Positions 47,537 to 58,438 of a stretch of 64,000 nucleotides of DNA are shown here, one piece after another. A program made the translations under genes and the position numbers. The notes below the pieces were generated by a model that was not told the DNA's origin, ran no database searches, and saw only the letters and a list, made by a program, of their open reading frames with translations. Numbering within the stretch: the stretch's first letter is position 1; each line of letters opens with the position of its first letter. Origin of the DNA: Aphidius gifuensis (taxonomy: Eukaryota; Arthropoda; Insecta; Hymenoptera; Braconidae); the NCBI RefSeq assembly GCF_014905175.1, contig NC_057789.1, positions 22,998,555-23,062,554 of the forward strand, read 5' to 3'.

Positions 47537-48155
47537 ACGGAGAAAAATTTACATTTTTTTTTAATATAATACCATAGCAATTTTTGCGTTGTGTTACAGT
47601 AAGCTGGAACCATAAGAGCATCATATTAAATTTTGAGACAGACCATAGCAATTTTCATTGAAAAACGCCATTTACTGGCCGTGCGACCTTCCGCGGTGTA
47701 CCATAGTAATTCTTGCGATGGGCAAACGCAAAATTTATTTTGTTTATAATCGCACGTAAAAAAATATTGTAAAAAAAGATTTCAAGCCCAGGATTTGAAC
47801 CCCATATTATTGGGATACCAATCCCACGAGTTATCCGCTGTGCCACAACAACGTATGCGTAATTGAAATATTATTTGTTTTACATTAACAATTTGAAAAT
47901 AAGCAAAGTCACGTCTGCGCAGTTGACTGAAAAGTGGGGGCAGTTGACATTTCTGAGTCCTTCATCAATTTTGCTATGGCCCATTGTAATTTTAAATATG
48001 TTGCTTTGTATTTGTTAGTGACACCTACAGGAAATCCAAAAAAGTTATTAAAATTACTATGGTACATTGTAAGTTTTCAGAGGATCATTTTAATTTTGTC
48101 CATAACAACAAAGTAAAATTTTAGAAATAAACAAAGCAAAAAAAAAAAAGTAGTG
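47536..48155. mobile_element. TA-flanked element of ACCATAGCAATTTT motifs with tRNA-like core
   Basis: CAC and GTG ends are flanked by TA. ACCATAGCAATTTT occurs three times on the left (47571, 47643, 47701) and inverted twice on the right (AAAATTACTATGG style, 47969 and 48050). The centre is tRNA-like. Confidence 0.6.
47778..47857 (-). other. tRNA-like core inside the 47536-48155 element
   Basis: On the minus strand TTGTGGCACAGCGGATAACTC gives a D-arm, TGGGATTGGTATCCCA an anticodon hairpin with a 7-nt loop, and GGGGTTCAAATCC a T-arm. The acceptor ends do not pair. It is the best folded of the tRNA-like cores. Confidence 0.6.
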
Positions 48156-48219
48156 TACCTACCAGAGTTCTATGACAGAGGGAGGTCGAAAAAAGGTAGA
48201 TCGGTGAAGGGACAGGGGA

Positions 48220-48590
48220 CTGCAACTCGGTCGGTAAAACAGAGATGGTAAAAAAATTTTATGTGTCACTTTAATGTGAGATTTCCCAGTTGTTGATAAT
48301 GCAGAGATGGTAAAGAAATTTATCATTCTCAATGACCCTGGGTCGGTAATACAGATTTGACCGGGAAAATTATATTTTGTCATTTTAAAGTGCAATTTCT
48401 CATGTCCCATATCGTATGTCTTAGATCTTATGTCCCATATATCATTGATGGTGTAAATACCCAATTGTCATGCGTCGGTAATACAGACTTGACCGGAAAA
48501 ATTAAATTTTGTTATTTTAACATGCGTTTTATCGTGTCCCATGTCCTGGGGCATAGCTCAAGTCTCAAGTCTCATGTCCTGTCTCATTAA
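48220..48590 (+). repeat. Three tandem ~125-bp units
   Basis: Units begin at GGTCGGTAAAACAGAGATGG (48225), GGGTCGGTAATACAGATTTG (48344) and GCGTCGGTAATACAGACTTG (48473). Each continues with AAATTTTGT..TTTTAA and CATGTCCCA. They lie just upstream, in plus coordinates, of tRNA-Tyr. Confidence 0.7.
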
Positions 48591-48605
48591 ATAACAAAAA
48601 AATAT

Positions 48606-48709
48606 TCCTTCGAGCCGGGTTCGAACCAACGTTCAATGGATAACTTTTTAAATTGTTTATAACAATATACAATTACAGTCCAGTGCTCTACCAACTGAGC
48701 TATCGAAGG
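48606..48709 (-). tRNA. tRNA-Tyr (GTA) with a 31-nt intron
   Basis: The acceptor arms CCTTCGA and TCGAAGG pair fully. The D-arm is GCTCAGTTGGTAGAGC, the anticodon loop CTGTAA carries GTA (minus-strand positions 48676-48674), and the T-arm is GTTGGTTCGAACCCGGC. A 31-base intron sits after the base 3' of the anticodon, the standard site for eukaryotic tRNA-Tyr. Mature length is 73 nt. One C-U mismatch tops the anticodon stem. All other elements fit a functional tRNA. Confidence 0.95.
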
Positions 48710-48965
48710 TTATTTGTAGGACTTCTCACGTTTCATGTCCCATACATAAATATTTTTAAAATACAATTTTGCAAAAAAATTAGCTGACTCTTGATACGTG
48801 GAATTTTCAAATATAAACTAATAAAATGCTGTCGTAGTATTTAATTGTTTATGATAAAAAATAAATATTAATTGCAAAAAATTAATATGCACGTGAGAAT
48901 TTGCTGACTCTAAATACGTGTCATTTGAATAGGTACTCCTTCTACTATTCTATTGTATTTATCCC

Positions 48966-48973
48966 TATATAAA
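48966..48973 (+). promoter_or_regulatory. TATA box of the gene at 49139
   Basis: TATATAAA lies 30 bases before an initiator-like TTTCATCATTC (about 48995). This is a standard insect core promoter layout. Confidence 0.6.
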
Positions 48974-48995
48974 CGAGAAGTTTTTCTGAAATTTC

Positions 48996-49437
48996 ATCAT
49001 TCGAATATCAAGACTGTAAGGAAAGGTAAGAAAGCAATTTAATAAAATACATATATACTTTGATAATTAGTATTATATTTTATACATATTTATTTGCTTG
49101 AAATTAAAATGTTTGTAGAAAATCAGCATTAAATAAAAATGGAACAACAATTGAATAATGTTGCTAATATGGAGAGCAAATTGGATGTCAAAAAAATGTC
49201 TGAGTTGGAGGTTAATAGAGAGTACAAAGTAACAGCTCTTCAGAAGATTCATAATGAATACAATGGAGTTATGGCTACATTAAATGATGAATTTAATGTC
49301 TTTCTACCCAGCAGAATCGCCAAGTTTATGAAAAATAATGATTATTTTACGAAAATCGAGAAAGCAGCGATCGATGCTTGGATCTTCTTTTTTTGGAAGG
49401 AAAATACAACAAATGGGAGTTCATTTTCTCATAAAAC
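48996..49437 (+). pseudogene. Small unknown gene with 5'-UTR intron, frameshifted
   Basis: A 5'-UTR exon ends at a GTAAG donor (49026) and the acceptor TTTGTAG ends at 49118. ATG is at 49139. The protein has a conserved core with LEVNREYKVTALQ and VFLPSRIAKFM. A one-base indel near 49385 shifts the frame; an alternative frame there reads LEGKYNKWEF and stops at about 49436. The family (short proteins with a FLP-R core) recurs next door at 49440-49847. The function is unknown to me. Confidence 0.5.
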
Positions 49438-49439
49438 GA

Positions 49440-49847
49440 AAAAAATTAGAAAAAGTTTGTGAGCTCTTCTTCAAATGTAATTATTATTATCTAGACAAAA
49501 AAAATGATTATAATATAAAACTGATAAACACCAAGACTAAGCGACTTTCGAAAAATTGTAAATTATTGAAAGATTTGACAAAAGATGTTTACTATGCTGT
49601 GACAAAAATTCAAAGTTACTGTGGAAAAAAGTCTGGTGCAAGACTATCAGTCGAAATAAATAATAAATATACTGTTTTCTTACCGAAAAATAATGCTGAA
49701 TATTATTTTTATAATAAAAAAAAGTTCCTTGAATTAGAGGATGGTATTAAAAGAAGAGTTTTAACATTACAATGTATTGGAGAAAATAATCAAGTTGTAT
49801 TATTAGAAAGTTGGCCTAAGCCGATACACACAATATTCAATAAATAA
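49440..49847 (+). CDS. Paralogue of the preceding unknown gene
   Basis: An open frame through 49847 carries the same core (LTKDVYYAVTKIQ ... YTVFLPKNNAEY) and a C-terminus GENNQVVLLESWP. No separate promoter or clear ATG for this unit is seen, so it may be a second domain or a decayed tandem copy. It is tail to tail with the copy-B integrase. Confidence 0.45.
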   Translation, partial: KKLEKVCELFFKCNYYYLDKKNDYNIKLINTKTKRLSKNCKLLKDLTKDVYYAVTKIQSYCGKKSGARLSVEINNKYTVFLPKNNAEYYFYNKKKFLELEDGIKRRVLTLQCIGENNQVVLLESWPKPIHTIFNK

Positions 49848-49927
49848 ATTACATTTGAAAAAATTTATTTTGTTATAATTTTTTATTAAAAAATTCTTAT
49901 ACCTATATACATTGTAAATATAATTAT

Positions 49928-50908
49928 TCATAATTCTGATTCATTTTCCCATGTATCATGTTCAGAATTGAAACCTAACCATCTTACAAGTACTTTATTT
50001 TTACGTTTTTTTAAAATTTTTTCAACAAGATATATATCTGGATAGCGTACTGGACTCAGTTCTTCTTGATAAAAACATCCTTCAACATTGTTATTTTGAT
50101 AGTCAGCAAGCTTGTAAGTTATCGGTATTGTATTCAATACTTTTGTGATTGTAAAAACTTCAGTTGTCCAATTGGGAGTGTAGCCTTTTTCGAAAATTTT
50201 TTTATATTTACTTATTCGCACTTTATCACCAATTTTAAATTTTCTTTTCAACTTTGATGTGACACAAAACATTGGATTTTGATTATGATATATTCCTCTC
50301 AATATATCTTTTTAATTGTTTTTAGTTACATTTTTTGGTTTCATTTTTATAGTTCTGTGCTTTGTATTATTATAATTTCTAATCAATTCAGGAAGTATAG
50401 TCAACCATTTATAACTGCCTTGGAATGTAAATCTTTCCCACATTTGATTTTTCAGGGTTCTATTAAACCTTTCGACTATACTTGCTTTTAAAGTACTATA
50501 TGTTGAGTACATATTTATACTATATTTTTTCATGAGATTCTTAAATTCACTGTTGTAAAATTCTTTGCCTTGATCGACATGTAAATGTTTTTTTGGATAT
50601 CGACCTTTTAGGAAAACAGATTTCATCGCTGCAGTAACATCTTTTGCACTTTTTGTTTTGAGTGGTACAGCAAATGCATATTTAGAAAAATTATCAATTA
50701 TTGTAAGTATAAACTTGTAATTTTCATTTACGGAAGCATATGCACTCATGTCGACAAGATCACATTGCCATGTTTCATCAAGAGCTCTAATGTCAACATG
50801 TCTACGTTGATAATATCTGCGAGCAGGCTTGTGTAGCTCATGTGCCACAACGCTTCTCAAATAGTTATTGTCTTCTTTTTTATTATTATTTTCTGTTGTT
50901 TTATTCAT
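49928..50908 (-). pseudogene. Maverick copy B integrase with chromodomain, one in-frame stop
   Basis: Intact DDE motifs (TWQCDLVDM, DQGKEFYNSEF, VERFNRTLKN), then a TAA at 50314-50312 in the same frame. The C-terminal part follows with DKVRISKYKK and a chromodomain end (VRWLGFNSEHDTWEN). Apart from that codon the gene is open from ATG 50908. It is similar to, but clearly diverged from, copy A (3954-4867). Confidence 0.85.
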
Positions 50909-50910
50909 TT

Positions 50911-51342
50911 TTATTTTTGATTTTCTAAACGTACTCCCAAATTTTCTGTCAAATAGTGAGATATAATTGCAACTTCTGTACTCAGCTCATCTAATGTATG
51001 ACGTGATTTTTCAACACTTTTTTGCAATGTGTCCACTTTGATTGTCAGTTTACTAATGACTTCAGTTTTATATTTTTGAATATCTTCTTGCATTATTATA
51101 AGAAGATCATTAGTTTCATTTTTAATCAGAATCAGTGCTACTTTTTTTGAGACAGCATCATTCATGTCTTAAGCATCGGCAATGTGACATAATTTTTTTT
51201 CTGCAATGTCATAATGTCCGTCTTCTGTAAATTTAAAACCTTCTCCAGGTGGTCCTCTTATTGTATCGCCATCACTTTTTCCTCCGATAGAATATTTTCG
51301 TTTATTTGATAATTGACGTCCGAATATATCAACACTAGACAT
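50911..51342 (-). pseudogene. Maverick small coiled-coil protein, one in-frame stop
   Basis: ATG 51342 opens a frame with RGPPGEGFKFTEDGHYDIAE. A TAA near 51174 interrupts it, and the same frame continues as NDAVSKKV and a helical, coiled-coil-like tail (LQKSVEKSRHTLDELST). The GPPG-GFK-T-DG-YD block is a recurring Maverick hypothetical and resembles fibre-like repeats. Copy A has no counterpart between its unknown gene and integrase. Confidence 0.6.
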
Positions 51343-51400
51343 TATTCCACTCCAATGTCCTTTTAATGACTGTATATTGAAGACTGAATGAACATATATA

Positions 51401-52250
51401 TTAACAAATAATACTAGCTTCTCTTAATTCTTCAATAATTGAAAGAATTTCATTAGCGTGACTATTATTGCCAGCTTTTTCTGAAGCTACAAGTAATTGA
51501 AGACGATTGACAAGCTCATTGGGATCATCCCAATATATATAATTTGTATTATTTATTTTCTTATTTTTTTGTAGTGTTTTGTATTTTGGTAATACAAGTG
51601 CTGAACCTTTTTTGCTCTCTACTTTTTGTTTTCTCAAAGACTTGACAAACAGTGATACATAATTTTTATATTTTTGTGTCCTGTTTGTCAGAAATGCACC
51701 ATCAGGTTTGAAATTTTTACGATGTGCATTTGTTAATTTTATAATTTCAATAAAAATTTCTCGATCAACTTTCCGAATCATAGATGCATTAGGTGATTGT
51801 TGAAATAATAACTCCAAGAGTAGCCGGATAAATTTTATCTTTCACATAAATATGATGATTTTTTATTTCAATCATTGAATTACCAAACAATAATTTATTG
51901 TTTTTTAATTTTTGAATGGTGTACATTGTATTTCGAGCCTTGTCATGAGAATTTATTGATTTTTGCCTTCCAAGGTGCTTCTTCATCATCCAAATTTTTT
52001 TTTTTTCTCTGTTATATCTTCGTCTGTGTCATCATCATCAGCATCACTTATATTATTCTTTTGAAAAGCTAACGGATCAATATCAATTTTTTCATCATTA
52101 TTTGTCAGTATTGATTTTTCTTCTTCTCCTTTCGTCTCGTATTCTTCTTCTGTCGTGTATTCTTCATCTTTTCTTTGAGCATTATTTTTTTTTATTGCTT
52201 GATTTCCACTGGAACTTGGTGCTGGTTTTTGGAATTTTTTATTTTGGAAT
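51401..52250 (-). pseudogene. Maverick unknown protein, copy B, frameshifted and truncated
   Basis: The C-terminus (NYIYWDDPNELVNRLQ, SIIEELREA) matches the 315-aa gene of copy A. Frameshifts lie near 51812 and 51985. The acidic N-terminal part runs to about 52250, where BEL/Pao sequence begins. Confidence 0.75.
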
Positions 52251-52254
52251 TTTT

Positions 52255-55200
52255 ACTATAGTCATTGGGCACAAGGGTCTCGAGTTGAGTAAACACTCAA
52301 CTTGTGTCGAGAACGTACTAAATTGTTCATACGTGAGCTTGTGATCACCAATGACTCTCTTAATGTGATGTTTAGCTGACTTAACAACTGATTCCCATTT
52401 ACCACCAAAATGTGGTGACCCAGGAGGTATAAAGCTCCAATCTGTACCATCTTTTGCTAAAAGAGTGGCAAGATTTTTAGCTTCCTTTGATGCTGACTTA
52501 AAAAGACGTTTTAGTTCAGCATCTGCACCTACGAAATTTGTACCACAATCACTAAATAATTTATCACATCGTCCACGACGACTTACAAATCTCTTAAATG
52601 CTGCTAGGAATCCTTCAGTTGTGTAGTCAGTAGCTAAATCAAGATGAACTGCCGATGATGCCATGCAGACAAATACTACTAAATAGCTTTTGTAAGACCT
52701 ATTACATTTGCCTGACCATGTCTTCAGTTTAAATGGACCAGCATAGCCAACTCCTGTATGGAGAAATGGCTTGCATTTTAAGACTCTAGATGCTGGTAGT
52801 TGACCCATTAACTGTTGTGCAGCTTCAGCTCGATGTCTTACACAAACAACACATTTATTTATAAAAATCCTGTCTGGTACTCAACCACCAACAATCCAGT
52901 ATTGTTGTCTCAATGTGGCCAACATCAATTGTGCACCACCATGTAATGTATTTACATGGCACTCGTTGAGTATCAGTTCAGTTAGTTTTGACTCTCTCGG
53001 TAATATCAACGGATTTTTATGATCACTTGTCATGAGGGATCTACTCAGTCTTCCACCAACTCTCAATGCACCATCCTTGTAAAGGAATGGTGTTAATTTT
53101 ATCAAAGGACTTGACCTTGAAAGTGCTTCACCCTTTGATAATTGCTTAATCACTTCATGAAAGTATAATCGTTGATCATTAATTACCAAACCCAGCAATG
53201 TAATTTTACGTTTTTCAGACGTAATCCAGCTTGACCTATCCACAAAATATCTTGCTGAAAAACTCTGGCAAAATCTTCTCAACCATGCTGCCGCAGTTAC
53301 AGCTTTTCTCAGTGACGAGAAATTATCTAAATAACTCTCACTTATGGTTGACATTACATTGCAAACCAAAGGTTTCTCTTCAACTTGAGTCATGTCAATC
53401 TCTTGAATGTTTAACACAGGATACTTATTTTGATTTTTAATAATCCAAGCTGGACCCTGCCACCACAAAAGATCTGTATATAATTGTGATGACGATGTAC
53501 CACGTGATACTACATCAGCTGGATTATCTTCACCTGGTACGTGATGCCAGGTTGCCTGTGTCAATGTATTTTGTATAAATACCACTCTATTATGGACAAA
53601 TGTTTTCCAACGATTAACGTCACCAGTTATCCAATAATATGTAATGGATGAGTCAGTCCACAAGTGTATGTTTGCTGACTGACAATCCAAACTCTGTTGA
53701 ATATCTCTCACTAATTTAACCAACAGTACTGCTGCTGACAACTCCAATCTTGGTGTTGAAACTTTACATTTCTTCTTATTGGAGCTGTTGGAGTCTGATT
53801 TGATAGGTGCAAGTTTCGATTTGGATGCTATTATAGTACTCTTAGCAACACCAAGAGAATCAATAGTCACCAAGTAAACCACAGCACCAATTGATGCATC
53901 GCCAAATCCATGAATCTCCATTGAAGTGACTGTTGGTGTGATATTCAACCACCGCGGTATTTTTATCTCTGACAAATGACTCAGTTGTGAGATAAAATCT
54001 CTCCATGGACCCAATAAATTCTCAGGAATTTGCTCATCCCAATCAAGTTTGATTTTCCACAATGACTGCATGTATAATTTACCCTTTACAACTACTGGGG
54101 AAATCCAGCCAAGTGGGTCAAAAATTTGAGCCACTTGAGCTAACACGACTCTTCTGGTAACTGTCTTAGGCTCCTTGAATGTTATAGGAATGTAACTGAA
54201 ACAGTCAGACGTCGTATCCCAGTTAAGCCCAAGTGTCCTGAAAATCTCATGATCTTCACTCAAATGGTTGGTTGATTTCTCGTGGAAATTCTTTGGGATA
54301 TTACATAGTAACTCCTTTGAATTGCTTATCCATTTTCGCAATTTAAAACCATCAGAGTGAAGCATCTTTTGAATTTGTACAGCCTTGTCAATTCCTTGTT
54401 GTAAATTGTCAGCACCAACATATATATCATCCATATATGATCCTTGTGATATTGCTGACTTTACAAGTGGAAATTTATCTCCCTTTTCCAGTTCAAGTTG
54501 TCTCAGTGTAGCCAACGCCAGGAATGGGGCTGGTTTGGTACCATAGGTTACCGTGGTAAGCTCATACTCTTGAACTGGTGAGTCGAGTGTATCTCTCCAA
54601 AGTATTCTCTGATATTTTCGATCCTCAGGATGTATTGAGATCTGCCTGAACATTTGCCTGATATCACAAAGAAAGACAAAACTTTCTCCACTGTGTCAGG
54701 ACTGATACCAGAGAGTTTATTAACTTTGGATCCTCGTATAAGTTGTCATTCAATGATTCCCCTGTATTTGTTTTTTGTGAACCATTGAATACAACTCTCA
54801 ATTTTGTTGATGTACTCGACTCTTTTATGACACTGTGATGTGGTAAATAATAACACTTAGAATGGTCTTCAACAGGTGATGCTTTTACCATGTGACCCTG
54901 TGATTCATACTCAGTCATGAATTCACAATATGCCTGTTGAAGAGTTGGATTTTTGACCATTCTCTTCTCTTGGTTATGAAGCATTCTCAATGCCAACTCA
55001 AACGAGTTACCAAAAGTGTCTACAGGTTTTTTAAATTGATACCTTACCACAAAACGACCATGAGTATCTCTCTCGTAATTTGATATGAAATAACTCATAC
55101 AGATGTCATCAGAAAATCCTGATGACTCTGTAGTGTCAAACTGCTCTTCTTGCAGCCAAAATCTTTTGACAAGGTTGTACAACTCTTCCTCTCTCTGACA

Positions 55201-55569
55201 GGAAACTCCTTGATGATAATTTTTTGATGCTGTACAGAGAGAGGTATTATTTCCCAAATTCAGGGTATTACCAGATAAAACCCAACCGAGCTCTGTACTC
55301 TGAGCGGTTGGTTGACCCTCTGGTCCTTTTTTGACACCATCTTTTAGTACTGTGCTGTACACATCAGCACCAAAGATAGCATCAATTGGAGCTGGTACAT
55401 AAAACTCAGGATCAGCAAGCTGAAGATGTTTTATGTGGGCCCAGCTGTCTCGCAATTGCTTGGGAATCGCAACTGATGGTAATAACCCTATTAGTTTTGG
55501 CATTACCAATGCCTTCACTAGACCTTTATATGGTGACACTCTCGATATCACCTTAATGTCAATCGCACC
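52255..55569 (-). pseudogene. BEL/Pao pol: RT, RNase H and integrase, broken
   Basis: The upstream half (55551-54664) ends in a frameshift near 54690; RT continues with MFRQISIHPEDR and the catalytic YMDD (SYMDDIYVG). RNase H residues are in HLWTDSSITYYW and GEDNPADVVSRG. A TGA at 52881-52879 separates RT-RH from integrase (CVVCVRHRA zinc part, FSDCGTNFVGA, PHFGGKWES). Its first codons are joined by the nested insertion to the protease left at 59177. Confidence 0.85.
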
Positions 55570-55976
55570 TGTAGCGTGTATAAATATATATATGTATAGG
55601 ATGTATGTATGAGTGTCCGTGACACTAGACGAAGAGAGTTTAGGTGTAAAAATGTTTGTATGCGTGTCTCGATAGGGAGAGAAAAATAAAACGACACTTC
55701 CAGTCCGGCCACCATCGAGTGCGTCCGCAAAATAAAAATTATAAATATTTTTTGGTGACGTGGCTTTACCACATCACCCATACATTAAAGCATATTGTAC
55801 CAGTATATCATATAAATTGCATATTAAAATACAGAGTTAAAATAATATTAAATTAAAAAATTGTGTTTGATTTTATTTAAATATTTAACTAAAATCTTGT
55901 AATATTAAATTAAAGTAATTTGTGGTAAAATTTGGATATAAAATAAAAATCCAAATAGCAATAAAACCGCAACTCA

Positions 55977-56720
55977 CAAATGGCTCCCAACTAGTGGCAC
56001 AAACCACGCGGTGAAAAAAAAAAAAAAAAAAAAAGAGTAATAATTTATATAAATCAATAATTATAAATTGTAGTTGTGACCAAAATTCACAATTGGCTTC
56101 CAATTAGCAGCTCAAACCAAGAGGTGAAAAAAAAAAATATATATATATATAAATATTTGAAAAAAAAAAAAAAAATCAATGAAATTGTGAAAATTCAGTC
56201 GTGAGTACATATAATTGTCTCAAAATTATAATCTCAATCACGAGAGTGAGAAGAGTAATATTGTATATAAAATTGATAAATGTATAAAATATATCATTAA
56301 ATTAAAATATAAAAAATTGTTGAGAAAGAATTTTCGCATATAAATTAAACGAAAATCAACAAATTTTGTGAGCAAAATAACAATAATAATAATTTGTATA
56401 CACGTGGCAACGAAGTGTTGAACACGCCATATTTGTGAAAAGTCCATCAGAAAAATTAAATAATAATAATAATAATAAAATCTGATTACTCGTGGCAACT
56501 AATGTTGGACACGCTTGATGTGTAAAATTTTGTCAAGAAAATTAAAAATAATAAAAATAAAATTACACGTGGCAACTAGAAGTTGGACACGTCATAGTAT
56601 TGAATAATTCATCATAAAAATAAAATAAAAATAATAAAATATATATATAATAATAATAATAATATTTTCAATGAAATCAATTGTATGAAAAGAATACGTG
56701 AAAATTAAACACAACATTTT
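55977..56720 (+). repeat. Leader with repeated primer-site-like segments
   Basis: TGGCTCCCAACTAGTGGCAC at 55981 is echoed by TTGGCTTCCAATTAGCAGC at 56096. Looser GTGGCAAC...TTGGACACG copies occur at 56403, 56493 and 56568. The spacing is 75-115 bases. Confidence 0.6.
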
Positions 56721-56800
56721 CATTAAAAACATACTCAATATAAAATAAGTGATAATAGAATATTTAAAATAATAATTGCTGGTATTAAAATAATGATAAA

Positions 56801-58438
56801 ATGGAGAAATTAAATGATATATTGAATGTAAAATGTCCAGAATTGATAGTTAAAATTGGAAAAAATGAATACAGAGCATTGATAAGGACAGGTAGTGCAC
56901 ATAATGTAATGTCGTACAATGTTTTTAAATTACACTCAGATCAAGATGTTCAAGAAATAGAAGATGATCAAAATCCAGCCAATAAAACCGTTTATTTTAC
57001 ATATATAATAAACGAGGTCAAATTTTATGATAAAGCAGTTGTGGAGTATGATCTTGGTTATGATATGGTACTGGGATACCAATGGATAATTAAAAATGGA
57101 GTGTCAATAAATTATGGTGATGAATCTATCAGCAGAAACAAATATAATATTGTTCAGTATCTTGGTGATATGAAATCACAACATAAAAATGAAAAATTAA
57201 ATATTAAAGAAAACATGAAAATATTGAGTGAGCAACAGGGGGGTAACACCTCAGGAGATTGCCATAAAGGCAAAAATAAAAATAAAATAAATACAACAAG
57301 TGTTCATAAATGTAAAAATAATAAAAATAATAATAACATATTGTTGTGCAAGATGGCAGCCAAAGAGGCAGAAATATTAAAACTAAAATTTGAGATAGAG
57401 GAAGCAAGAAAGGCACAAACAATAGCCGAGCAAGCGTGTGCACAAGCAGATAAAGCCCGAGCACAGCTTGAAGAAAAATTTAAACATATTGAAAATATAA
57501 ATAAACATCAACAAAATAAATTAAATGTTGATGATAATGTGTTTAAAAATGAAAATAAAATAAATGATCAGCAGGGGGGTGATATCTTAAAAGATGCTAA
57601 TCACAGTGATAAAACAATGTGTGATCAACACAATCAAACAATAGTTGTTGATAATCAAAATAAAAATAAATTTAATATTGTGATGAATAATCGCAACAAT
57701 CAAAATGATAAAATAAATTGTAATCAGCAAAATAAATTAAATTTTGTTGAAAATATCTGTGAAAATAAAAGTGTATCTAATGTTGTGGATAAAATTCATA
57801 ATCAATACATTAATGCAACAAATGGTTGTCATGAAAATGAATTAAATTTTGTCCATAATAATCACCAGAATCATGTTGAGAAAATAAATAATTATCACCA
57901 AATAATTTGTGATAATAATATATGTAAAAATAATGCTAATAATAACAATTTGAGTGTTGCTGAAAAGAAAATGAAAGTCAATGTGTTCAATAATAAATAT
58001 GACAATAATATTGGAAAAGTAAATACTGGGCAACGATACAAACTGGTCAATAGTGTCAATAATAAAATTAAAAATAAAATTAAATGCAAGATAAAATACA
58101 AACATTTAATTAATAACAATAATATGACTGGCAGAAAGTGCAAATTTGATGGCAAATTTGGATGTAAAAGATATTTGGGTCATTTGGAGATGTTTGCTGA
58201 CTTTAACTTGACCAGTCAATTGAGAAGGGTGAATGCGGAATTACTTTGGTTAATGTCATTTGCCTCATGCCAAGGACCAGGTGGCATATTGTTGATGATC
58301 CTAATTCAAATAACTTCAATGTTATATATCGTATATAATATTCTAGAAGTTAAATTCAATAACTCAATGATGGATGCTACGATTACAATATGCTGGGAAT
58401 ATGTAAGATGTGGCAGAAATTCATCTGAATTTTATTAA
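56801..58438 (+). CDS. Retropepsin-like domain plus coiled coil, catalytic Asp replaced (545 aa)
   Basis: Residues 15-115 resemble a Ty3/gypsy retropepsin: ALIRTGSAHNVMS, where the active-site Asp is Arg29, and YDMVLGYQWIIKNGVSINY for the C-terminal strand. Residues 185-230 form a coiled coil (EAEILKLKFEIEEARKAQT). The rest is extremely rich in Asn/Lys/His with many NNN and NKN runs. The frame is fully open. Arg at the catalytic site argues against protease activity; a packaging or structural role is possible but unproven. Confidence 0.7.
   Translation: MEKLNDILNVKCPELIVKIGKNEYRALIRTGSAHNVMSYNVFKLHSDQDVQEIEDDQNPANKTVYFTYIINEVKFYDKAVVEYDLGYDMVLGYQWIIKNGVSINYGDESISRNKYNIVQYLGDMKSQHKNEKLNIKENMKILSEQQGGNTSGDCHKGKNKNKINTTSVHKCKNNKNNNNILLCKMAAKEAEILKLKFEIEEARKAQTIAEQACAQADKARAQLEEKFKHIENINKHQQNKLNVDDNVFKNENKINDQQGGDILKDANHSDKTMCDQHNQTIVVDNQNKNKFNIVMNNRNNQNDKINCNQQNKLNFVENICENKSVSNVVDKIHNQYINATNGCHENELNFVHNNHQNHVEKINNYHQIICDNNICKNNANNNNLSVAEKKMKVNVFNNKYDNNIGKVNTGQRYKLVNSVNNKIKNKIKCKIKYKHLINNNNMTGRKCKFDGKFGCKRYLGHLEMFADFNLTSQLRRVNAELLWLMSFASCQGPGGILLMILIQITSMLYIVYNILEVKFNNSMMDATITICWEYVRCGRNSSEFY

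Noticed and set aside
48606..48709. tRNA pseudogene reading for the Tyr locus
   Set aside because: Full acceptor, D and T arms, GTA anticodon and a correctly placed intron argue for a real gene.
55656..55856. 66-codon frame repeated at 58856
   Set aside because: Lies inside the LTRs and is duplicated only because the LTR is.
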